A stretch of DNA of 43,726 nucleotides from Dolichospermum sp. UHCC 0259 (GTDB lineage Bacteria; Cyanobacteriota; Cyanobacteriia; Cyanobacteriales; Nostocaceae): the NCBI RefSeq assembly GCF_009711935.1, contig NZ_VIKX01000095.1:1-43726 (forward strand), written 5' to 3'. How positions within the stretch are numbered: the first letter of the stretch is position 1; each line of letters starts with the position of its first letter. The notes under the pieces were generated by a model. The model saw only the letters and a list, made by a program, of their open reading frames with translations, was not told the DNA's origin and made no database searches. This document shows positions 36,704 to 43,726 of this stretch, one piece after another. Position numbers and translations under genes: made by a program.

Positions 36704-36763
36704 AAATTTATCTACTTTCAAAAAACACAGGAAAAGTAGGTTGGGGTAAAATTGAAAATTGAT

Positions 36764-36792
36764 ATCCCCAAATTCTTGAAGAAATTGGGGAT
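36764..36792. terminator. Bidirectional hairpin between rimM and the Uma2 gene
   Basis: ATCCCCAAATTC (36764-36775) pairs with GAAATTGGGGAT (36781-36792) with one mismatch. It is placed 60 bases after the rimM stop and 12 bases before the end of the convergent minus-strand gene. Confidence 0.65.
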
Positions 36793-36803
36793 TTGGATAT
36801 TAA

Positions 36804-37613
36804 CTATGAATTATCATCAGATTCATCAGGATTAATACCTAATTGACGTAACCTTTCTGCTAGTTTTTCGGCTTTTCTTTTAGCTTCAGTTGCTTCTTGT
36901 TCAGCAAGAATAGCCCTTTCTGTCGCAGTAATAGCTTCTTCACTCGGTTCAGGAATTAATTCTCCTGCGAGAGTAAACCACCTTAACCACAATTTAGAAA
37001 TACCTCGAAATGAACCTTGCCATAATCCTAAACTTAACTCTAATTCAGGCATTAGTAAAAGCCCTGTAGTCAAATTCATTGGTTCATAATGACCACCAAC
37101 TAAATGAAATGCGCGAAGTTCATTGGTATAGCGACTAAAAACAATATAGTAGGGAATTCGCAAAATACTTTCATAAACTTCCCATTTTGTAGGAGGTTTA
37201 CCTTGAGCAGTTTTTGTGTTTCCTAAATCTTCATCCTCTGTACCAGGAGATAATAATTCTACTACAACAAAAGGATTTGCTGGTTCTTGCCAAGTAACAT
37301 AACTTAAACGCAAATCTTGACCATGATATAATTTTGATCCACCAACGACACCAAACCAATCTGGACGTTTATACCATAAAGGATGCTGAAGATCATAATA
37401 AAGATTCATATCAGCAGCACTAAAAATGAGTTCTGGACTCCAGTTAAGAGGTTGAAAAGTCAGATATAAAAGTAAAGGTTGTAAAAAATGAAATTCGTCT
37501 GGCAAACCTTTTTCCTCTGGATTTTCACTAGGTAAATCATACATTGTCGGCAGATTTTCCCAAGGGGGAAGGGGAGGATCTGATTGAGAAATCAACGGAG
37601 GGGAGAAAGTCAT
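36804..37613 (-). CDS. Uma2 family endonuclease (DUF820)
   Basis: A 269-residue member of the Uma2/DUF820 family, a PD-(D/E)XK-fold protein expanded in cyanobacteria. Catalytic residues are probably D85 (YKRPDWFGVV), E119 (VVVELLSPGTEDEDL) and K143 (TKWEVYESILRIPYYIVF). The C-terminal 45 residues form a charged helix (TATERAILAEQEATEAKRKAEKLAERLRQLGI) characteristic of the cyanobacterial branch. A nuclease activity is inferred from the fold. A GGAGTCA array lies 6 bp upstream of the ATG, so the ribosome site has been replaced by repeat sequence. Confidence 0.9.
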   Translation of the reverse strand: MTFSPPLISQSDPPLPPWENLPTMYDLPSENPEEKGLPDEFHFLQPLLLYLTFQPLNWSPELIFSAADMNLYYDLQHPLWYKRPDWFGVVGGSKLYHGQDLRLSYVTWQEPANPFVVVELLSPGTEDEDLGNTKTAQGKPPTKWEVYESILRIPYYIVFSRYTNELRAFHLVGGHYEPMNLTTGLLLMPELELSLGLWQGSFRGISKLWLRWFTLAGELIPEPSEEAITATERAILAEQEATEAKRKAEKLAERLRQLGINPDESDDNS

Positions 37614-37617
37614 ATAG

Positions 37618-37655
<38 letters not shown>

Positions 37656-37820
37656 AAGAAGGAAGAAGGAAGAAGGAGTTAAGAGTCTCTTGCCATAAGG
37701 CTTTTACTGTAAATTCTGTATCTCATTCAAGCGCATACCGCTATAAATAAATTAAATAAATTAACTAAATTTTGCTTTTCTCAATCTTAGTTTAACAAAT
37801 ATTATGGTCTACCAACGACC

Positions 37821-37852
37821 AAATCCCCGACTTCTTTGAGAAATGGGGGATA
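37821..37852. repeat. Dispersed palindrome, copy 3
   Basis: AATCCCCGACTTCT with AGAAATGGGGGAT, an imperfect copy of the GATCCCCGACTTCT palindrome. It lies 12 bases past the dienelactone hydrolase stop (minus strand), a terminator-like position. Confidence 0.75.
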
Positions 37853-37863
37853 TATGTGGATAA

Positions 37864-38604
37864 TTATCTTCTAAATTTCCGTTCTAAAAAAGCAATAATT
37901 TGTGACCATGAGGAAGTAGCAGCAACAGGATCATAACGATAACCGTCATCTCTCATAAAAGTATGTTCGGCTTCATAAGCGAAAAATTGATGATGGATTT
38001 TAGCATCTTCCAAAGCATTAATTATCGTATGTCTATCATGTTCAGAAATATGTGGATCTTCAGTTCCAAATATTAACAACATTTCTGCTTTAATTTCTGC
38101 AAATCTATGAATAGTATCTGCTACTCCTTTACCTAATTTCCCGATAGGAATACCTGTAGGATAACAAGCAACACAAGCTTCAATTTCACTTTCAAAAGCA
38201 GCACGCATAGCTAAATGTCCACCAATACAAAAACCTAAAGTGCCGATTTGATCAGCAATAACTGAACCTTCATTTTTTAGAAAATCAATTACCGCACGAG
38301 TATCAGCATCATATTCCGAAATTAATGTCCGTCTTGCATCATCATTCCCGCGCATTCTCCCAAGATCATTAGGTTCAATAACAGAACCTATCGGTTCAAT
38401 GCGGTGAAAAATTTCCGGCGCTGCGACAACATAACCAAATCCAGCCAAATAATTAATTAACCGAATTATGGCATCACCTAATTGATAAATATCACTGTAA
38501 AAAACAATTCCTGGATATTTACCTGCTGGTTTGGGAGATGCCACATAAACCCGCATTAAACTATCATTAACTTTTAACTCAATATTGCGTTTGAGGATTT
38601 GCAT
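37864..38604 (-). CDS. Dienelactone hydrolase family protein
   Basis: Alpha/beta hydrolase of 246 residues with the Cys-Asp-His triad of the family: C126 in GTLGFCIGGH, D183 in LIFGTEDPHI and H214 in AEHTFMRDDGYRYD. The start MQILKRNIELKVNDSLMRVYVASPK fits a cytoplasmic enzyme without signal peptide. Classical members hydrolyse dienelactone in chloroaromatic breakdown; most cyanobacterial members are of unknown substrate. It lies downstream of groEL on the same strand with a terminator-like palindrome between. Confidence 0.9.
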   Translation of the reverse strand: MQILKRNIELKVNDSLMRVYVASPKPAGKYPGIVFYSDIYQLGDAIIRLINYLAGFGYVVAAPEIFHRIEPIGSVIEPNDLGRMRGNDDARRTLISEYDADTRAVIDFLKNEGSVIADQIGTLGFCIGGHLAMRAAFESEIEACVACYPTGIPIGKLGKGVADTIHRFAEIKAEMLLIFGTEDPHISEHDRHTIINALEDAKIHHQFFAYEAEHTFMRDDGYRYDPVAATSSWSQIIAFLERKFRR

Positions 38605-38709
38605 TTCTCATATTTTAGTAATGTGGTAATTTGTAATTCTGCGGATTTAATAATCATCAGTAAATTTTGATTGAATAATATATTCAGGCAAAAGGAATTG
38701 CAAGAGTTA

Positions 38710-38741
38710 GATCCCCGACTTCTCTAAGAAGTCGGGGATCT
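38710..38741. repeat. Dispersed palindrome, copy 4 (perfect)
   Basis: GATCCCCGACTTCT (38710-38723) and AGAAGTCGGGGATC (38727-38740) are fully complementary around a 3-base loop, followed by TTATTG on the plus strand. It lies 38 bases past the groEL stop and is a strong candidate terminator. Confidence 0.85.
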
Positions 38742-38778
38742 TATTGTTTATAAATTATGGATTTGGGAACGTGGCAAA

Positions 38779-40467
38779 TTAGAACATACCCATGCCGCCC
38801 ATGCCGCCCATACCACCCATACCGCCCATACCACCCATACCGCCCATACCGCCCATGCCGCCCATGCCAGCATCAGGAGCAGCGGATGGTTTTTCAGGTT
38901 TTTCGGCAATAATGGCTTCGGTGGTTAGAACCATACCGGCAATAGAAGAGGCATTTTGTAAAGCGGAACGAACCACTTTAGCAGGATCAATAATACCGGC
39001 AGCAATTAGGTCTTCAAATACCCCTGTAGCTGCGTTATAACCGATATTCAAATCAGTTTCCCGGACTCTGGCAACAATAACAGAACCTTCTGCTCCAGCG
39101 TTCTCCGCGATTTGCCGGAGGGGTGCTTCTAAAGCTTTTTTAAGAATATCTGCGCCAATTCTTTCTTCAGGAGTGAGGCTGTTTTTAATTGCTTCTATCT
39201 TGGTAGATAGATAAATTAGGGTTGCACCACCACCAGGAACAATACCTTCTTCTACTGCGGCTTTGGTTGCGTTGAGTGCGTCTTCAATCCGCAAGGTTCT
39301 GTCCTTGAGTTCGGTTTCTGTGGCTGCACCAACTTTAATTACGGCAATCCCACCGGCTAACTTAGCGATGCGTTCTTGCAGTTTTTCGGTATCATAGTCG
39401 GAATCAGTTGCGGCTAACTGTTTACGAATTTGCTCAATCCGAATTTGGATTTCTGGTTTAGCAGCATTACCAGCCACAATGGTGGTATTTTCCTTGTCAA
39501 TGTTGATTTTTTCCGCAGTTCCTAACATTTCCAAAGTGGCGGTATCTAAGCTTAAGCCAATGTCTTCAGAAATCATTTGTCCATCTGTGAGAATGGCAAT
39601 ATCTTCTAACATAGCTTTGCGACGTTCGCCAAAACCAGGAGCTTTAATCGCTGCGATCGCCAATACACCACGAGCTTTATTTACAACCAATGTTGCTAAA
39701 GCATCACCGTCTACATCTTCGGCAATAATCAATAAAGGTTGACCGGAACGGGCAACTTTTTCCAAGATGGGAACTAAATCTTGAATGCTGCTGATTTTTT
39801 TATCAGTAATCAGGATGCGAGCATTTTCAAACTCTACTGTCATCCGTTCGTTGTTGGTGATGAAGTAGGGAGAAATATAACCTCTATCAACCTGCATTCC
39901 TTCCACCACTTCCAGTTCAGTGGTGAAGGATTTAGATTCTTCAACGGTAATTACACCATCTTTGGTCACTTTCTCCATCGCCAGCGCGATCATTTGTCCA
40001 ACTTCCGCATCATTACCAGCGGAAACTGTAGCAACTTGAGAAATGGCACTTCCTTCTACGGGTTTAGCGATATTAGCAATTTCCTTGACCAGCGCCTCAA
40101 CGGTTTTATCAATACCTCGTTTTAAACTGATGGGATTTGTCCCAGCAGCTACATTCTTTAACCCTTCCTTAATCAAGGCTTGTGCTAGAACTGTGGCAGT
40201 GGTAGTTCCATCACCAGCTATATCCTTGGTTTTTGATGCCACTTCTTGAATTAGTCTAGCGCCAGTATTTTCTAGAGGATCTTCTAATTCAATTTCTTTA
40301 GCAACAGTGATACCATCGTTAACAATTTGGGGAATACCAAATTTTTTCTCTAATAGGACGTTACGACCTCTTGGACCTAAAGTAATTTTCACTGCATCTG
40401 CTAGGGCGTTAATACCCCTTTCTAAAGCACGCCGTGATTCTTCATTAAATGCAATAATCTTAGTCAT
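38779..40467 (-). CDS. groL2: 60-kDa chaperonin GroEL (second copy, no adjacent groES)
   Basis: ATP-driven chaperonin forming the GroEL double ring. Conserved blocks include [31 protein letters not shown], the apical [16 protein letters not shown] and [16 protein letters not shown]. 562 residues, slightly long because of a C-terminal run of about nine GGM units ending GMGMF; GGM tails line the ring cavity. No groES is beside it, so this is the second cyanobacterial chaperonin (cpn60 / groEL2), not the groESL copy. A perfect CIRCE operator lies 33 bases upstream of the ATG, so the HrcA repressor very likely controls it. Confidence 0.97.
   Translation of the reverse strand: MTKIIAFNEESRRALERGINALADAVKITLGPRGRNVLLEKKFGIPQIVNDGITVAKEIELEDPLENTGARLIQEVASKTKDIAGDGTTTATVLAQALIKEGLKNVAAGTNPISLKRGIDKTVEALVKEIANIAKPVEGSAISQVATVSAGNDAEVGQMIALAMEKVTKDGVITVEESKSFTTELEVVEGMQVDRGYISPYFITNNERMTVEFENARILITDKKISSIQDLVPILEKVARSGQPLLIIAEDVDGDALATLVVNKARGVLAIAAIKAPGFGERRKAMLEDIAILTDGQMISEDIGLSLDTATLEMLGTAEKINIDKENTTIVAGNAAKPEIQIRIEQIRKQLAATDSDYDTEKLQERIAKLAGGIAVIKVGAATETELKDRTLRIEDALNATKAAVEEGIVPGGGATLIYLSTKIEAIKNSLTPEERIGADILKKALEAPLRQIAENAGAEGSVIVARVRETDLNIGYNAATGVFEDLIAAGIIDPAKVVRSALQNASSIAGMVLTTEAIIAEKPEKPSAAPDAGMGGMGGMGGMGGMGGMGGMGGMGGMGMF
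38790..38870. repeat. 9-bp tandem repeat in the groEL 3' end
   Basis: About nine units of GGCATGGGC-type sequence with synonymous variation (GGTATGGGC and others) encode the GGM tail. Such a repeat is prone to copy-number change. Confidence 0.8.
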
Positions 40468-40499
40468 GTTTTATTTCTCTATTGCTTCCATTAGACAAT

Positions 40500-40526
40500 T
40501 TAGCACTCACTGACCAAGAGTGCTAA
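40500..40526. promoter_or_regulatory. CIRCE operator (HrcA binding site)
   Basis: TTAGCACTC (40500-40508), 9-base spacer, GAGTGCTAA (40518-40526): an exact match to the CIRCE consensus. It is placed in the leader of groEL2 on the minus strand. Confidence 0.97.
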
Positions 40527-40630
40527 TCCCTTTCTCCAATTTAGATTAACAATCAAAATCCCAAAATTGATTAATATTAACAGTTGATACTTATGTTTGA
40601 CCATAAAACTAATGACTATATTGGGAGCAA

Positions 40631-41710
40631 ATGAACTTAACCAACTCCCTTAAATCCCTTGGCATTGCTGACCCTAGCGGCTCCGGCTGGTTAGCTGTAT
40701 TATTTACGTTTCTATTAGCTTTAATTGTTACGTGGCGTTTAATTCCCACAATTCGCAAATTTGCTTTAGAGGTAGGTTGGGCAGATCAACCCAACGCTCG
40801 AAGATTGAATCAAGAACCTTTACCTAATGCGGGAGGTTTGGCAATCTACGCGGGTGTAATTGCGGCTTTGGTCTTAGCTAGTCTCTTACGGCCGATTGAA
40901 CTGCAAGGGGTTTTAGCTCAGGTTTTAACGATTCTCCTCGGTGGTTCAATTTTAGTTCTCGTCGGCTTTATTGATGACCAATTTGGCTTACCCCCGTCCG
41001 TGCGGTTATGGGCGCAGGTAACAACAGCACTTTTGTTGGTTGGTAATGGGATTAGCATCCAAGTTGCCTTTGGTACACCCATTGATTCCCTCTTATCTAT
41101 GGCGTTAACGGTGCTGTGGGTGGTGGGAATCACTAATGCTGTTAACCTCATGGATGGGATGGATGGTTTGGCTGGTGGCATCAGCTTTATCACTGCCATC
41201 AGTTTGTTAGGAGTTTCTGCCCAGTTTGATAATCGCGCTGCTGCTACGTTGGTTTTAGCGGCGTTGGGAGGGGCGGCACTGGGCTTTTTACGCCATAATT
41301 TTCACCCCTCACACATCATTATGGGTGATGCTGGAGCATACTTTTTTGGCTATGTGTTAGCAGCAACCAGCATTTTAGGTAAACTCCAGCAAAATACAAT
41401 CTATGCCCTAATCCCGACAGTTTTATTTCTGCTGTTGCCAGTTCTTGATACTACTCAAGTGTTTGTCCGCCGCCTGATGGCTGGAAAAAACCCTCTGAGT
41501 ACACCAGGTAAAGACCACATCCATCATCGCTTGTTAGCCTGGGGACTATCTCAACGCAATGCAGCTTTTACTTTATGGTCAATTACTTTGGGTTGTAATT
41601 TGCTGGCTATGAGAGTACAGGGGATGAGTTTCTCTGTGATGCTGGCTACTGCTGCGGGTATTATTTTGATGTTAGGGTTTACCTTGGGGCAAAGAATGAT
41701 CCGTGAGTAG
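40631..41710 (+). CDS. WecA/MraY-like glycosyl-1-phosphate transferase
   Basis: Polytopic membrane enzyme (about ten to eleven helices, 359 residues) of glycosyltransferase family 4, which moves a sugar-1-phosphate (usually GlcNAc-1-P) from a UDP sugar to polyprenyl phosphate. Motifs: PLPNAGGLAIY, VGFIDDQFGLPP, the catalytic NAVNLMDGMDGLAGG, MGDAGAYFFGY and the nucleotide-binding HIHHRLLAWG. The HIHHRLL form and D-x4-D pattern are WecA/TagO-like rather than MraY. It likely starts synthesis of O-antigen, exopolysaccharide or other surface glycans. ATG at 40631 has GGGAG upstream. Divergent from groEL2. Confidence 0.9.
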   Translation: MNLTNSLKSLGIADPSGSGWLAVLFTFLLALIVTWRLIPTIRKFALEVGWADQPNARRLNQEPLPNAGGLAIYAGVIAALVLASLLRPIELQGVLAQVLTILLGGSILVLVGFIDDQFGLPPSVRLWAQVTTALLLVGNGISIQVAFGTPIDSLLSMALTVLWVVGITNAVNLMDGMDGLAGGISFITAISLLGVSAQFDNRAAATLVLAALGGAALGFLRHNFHPSHIIMGDAGAYFFGYVLAATSILGKLQQNTIYALIPTVLFLLLPVLDTTQVFVRRLMAGKNPLSTPGKDHIHHRLLAWGLSQRNAAFTLWSITLGCNLLAMRVQGMSFSVMLATAAGIILMLGFTLGQRMIRE

Positions 41711-41773
41711 GGAGTTGGGGAAGTTGGGGGAGTTGGGGAAGTTGGGGGAGTTGGGGGAGTTGGGGGAGTTAGG
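41711..41773. repeat. Tandem repeat (GGAGTTGGG)x7
   Basis: Seven 9-mers (GGAGTTGGG, GAAGTTGGG and one GGAGTTAGG) begin right after the transferase stop and fill most of the gap to the convergent fabG. Short CAACTGAC-type repeats follow. Confidence 0.85.
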
Positions 41774-41816
41774 GAGAAAAATATTCTTTTGCAACTAACA
41801 ACTGACCACTGACAAA

Positions 41817-42596
<780 letters not shown>

Positions 42597-42716
42597 TCTT
42601 AGAATAATTTGGTGAAAACATAACTTTATGAGTTACATATTGACAAAGTTCTCCAAGTATGTATTGTAAATTTTATCTCATGTATGGTGCATTAGAGCCG
42701 AAAAAATCTACTTAGC

Positions 42717-42799
42717 GATGCACCTGTGACAATTGCAATCTGATCTTTCAACAAACTCATCTGATTTTTCTAAATTTTGTGGAGATACCGCGCTAATTA
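42717..42799. repeat. Direct repeat B: duplicated fabG 5' end (remnant)
   Basis: Copy of 42514-42596. It has a start codon in the same context and would read MSLLKDQIAIVTGAS before leaving homology, so it is a truncated fabG remnant, not a gene. The leader is duplicated too. Confidence 0.85.
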
Positions 42800-42831
42800 G
42801 CTAAAGAACTTAATTGGACAGATTGCAACAA

Positions 42832-43726
42832 TTAAGCTGCTATATCTTGTGAATACAAATATTGCTGAAATCCTATAAATACTTCACTGATATTAGCAAC
42901 ACTACCTAATTCTTTAATGGCATCATGAATAGTATGATATTTCAACTCTAATAGTTGGGGTAACTTAGAGCGATCCAGTTCTTCTACTCCATCTTTGATA
43001 TATTGATCTAAGACAAAATCGAGAAATTCTTGTTGTTTACCTACATATTTAGAGAAAATTAACGATTTATGAGCTAAAACCCTTTCCCGACGGCTAATAG
43101 GCACATAAGCATAAGCAATATAAGCTAATACATCATATAAATCACTTTTTTCAGCATTAATTAGACGACTAATTTCTGTTAATTGTTCTACATCATAACC
43201 TTTTTCTGATAACCCTTCTAATAGGGCTTTTCTAGTATCTGGACGACTCCAAATAGTTCTTAATTCAGTTTCATTTTTAAACAGTTCGGGAATTTCACCA
43301 AAGAGCTTTTCTATAAATTCTGCGGCGGTAATTGGTTTACCATCTACACTCCAAAAGCTGGTAGATATTTGATGTTGAATAGTTCTTTCCTTACCATCTC
43401 CTAATTGAACTTTAATTATTTTAGGCGTTGTATCTTCTGTTTTTTCGCTTCTTTCTTCTGGGCTATTATTATCTGTAGTTGGTGATAACTCCCGTGCTTT
43501 TCTGTTGGTAATTTTTACAGGTTCTTGGGGTTCACCATCCCATTCAGGATCGTTAAAATGTTCGTAGGCTTTGACAAAATCATAAATAGTAAAATAGTCT
43601 TTCCCATCATATAACCGAGTCCCACGACCAATGATTTGTTTAAATTCAATCATGGAATTGATGGGACGCATTAAGAGGGTGTTTGAAAAGTCGGTGAGTG
43701 AGTAAAAAAGCTCTCCCAGTGTAAGC
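42832..43726 (-). pseudogene. hsdR: Type I restriction enzyme R subunit (hsdR), 5' part missing
   Basis: C-terminal part of an EcoEI-type HsdR, the ATP-dependent translocase and nuclease subunit of a type I restriction system. Seen are helicase motif VI in NSMIEFKQIIGRGTRLYDG (QIIGRGTR), KDYFTIYDFVKAYEHF, and the helical EcoEI-type C-terminal domain (about 160-279 counted from the Met at 43671). The frame stays open to the window edge, but the 16 residues before TLLMRPINS (LTLGELFYSLTDFSN) carry no helicase motif V, which should stand there. The reading frame therefore leaves homology near 43676. The sequence there (GAGGGTGTTTGAAAAGTC) looks like an insertion-sequence end. No hsdM or hsdS is in the window. 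Confidence 0.8.

Noticed and set aside
38792-39040. Proline/Met-rich plus-strand frame
   Set aside because: Antisense of the GGM tail of groEL.
39781-40125. Plus-strand frame of 114 codons
   Set aside because: Antisense of the groEL apical and intermediate domains; groEL motifs on the other strand are unambiguous.

Overview
The window looks like chromosomal DNA of a heterocyst-forming cyanobacterium (order Nostocales, Anabaena/Nostoc/Dolichospermum type). The basis is the recurring HIP1 octamer GCGATCGC, arrays of 7-bp short tandem repeats of the kind known from heterocystous cyanobacteria, and typical cyanobacterial genes: an SLH-domain porin, a plastoquinone-pathway UbiA-type prenyltransferase, a CydAB quinol oxidase, a PIN/TRAM protein, and a CIRCE-controlled groEL without groES. 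Species cannot be fixed from the sequence alone. Both ends fall in broken genes (a porin cut short at the left, an hsdR lacking its front at the right), as expected if the contig ends at mobile elements.

Layout. 1-885: truncated porin. 1292-4429 (minus): DUF502 protein, nusB, ftsY. 4745-5818: murG, divergent from an exported NTF2-like protein and a short-chain dehydrogenase. 7919-11236: a hypothetical membrane protein, the plastoquinone prenyltransferase, and a divergent Ppx/GppA phosphatase. 11356-16286: an accessory block with a DUF262 + HEPN operon divergent from a CyRepA1-type plasmid replication protein; it lies in a stretch of about 6.6 kb with no HIP1 site seen. 16371-23214: TPR protein, pyrE, cydB, cydA, argS. 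23398-28711: GPH transporter, phosphoribosyltransferase, AEC transporter, VanY-type peptidase coupled to a GNAT acetyltransferase, Rpn-type nuclease. 28959-33212: PIN/TRAM protein, hemW, DUF29, pentapeptide-repeat protein, a decayed transposase and an antitoxin-like small gene. 33305-36703: glutathione-dependent formaldehyde dehydrogenase, divergent from valine-pyruvate aminotransferase and rimM. 36804-42557: Uma2-type nuclease, dienelactone hydrolase, groEL2, a WecA/MraY-like transferase, fabG. 42832-end: 3' part of a type I restriction hsdR.

Most of the window is housekeeping: protein targeting and rRNA transcription (ftsY, nusB), cell-wall synthesis (murG, WecA/MraY-like, VanY-like), fatty acid synthesis (fabG), heme (hemW), quinone synthesis and respiration (UbiA type, cydAB), translation and ribosome maturation (argS, rimM), pyrimidines (pyrE) and protein folding (groEL). 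The best candidate for an undescribed system is the overlapping DUF262/HEPN pair at 11356-12827. It pairs a GmrS/SspE-like DGQQR domain with a candidate HEPN ribonuclease (R-x4-H motif) instead of the usual DUF1524 DNA-nicking domain, and it sits beside a plasmid-type replication gene. Other notable points are an STRR array translated as an N-terminal extension of RimM, an 83-bp duplication of the fabG 5' end, a family of dispersed palindromes at gene ends, and an IS701-like transposase relic.
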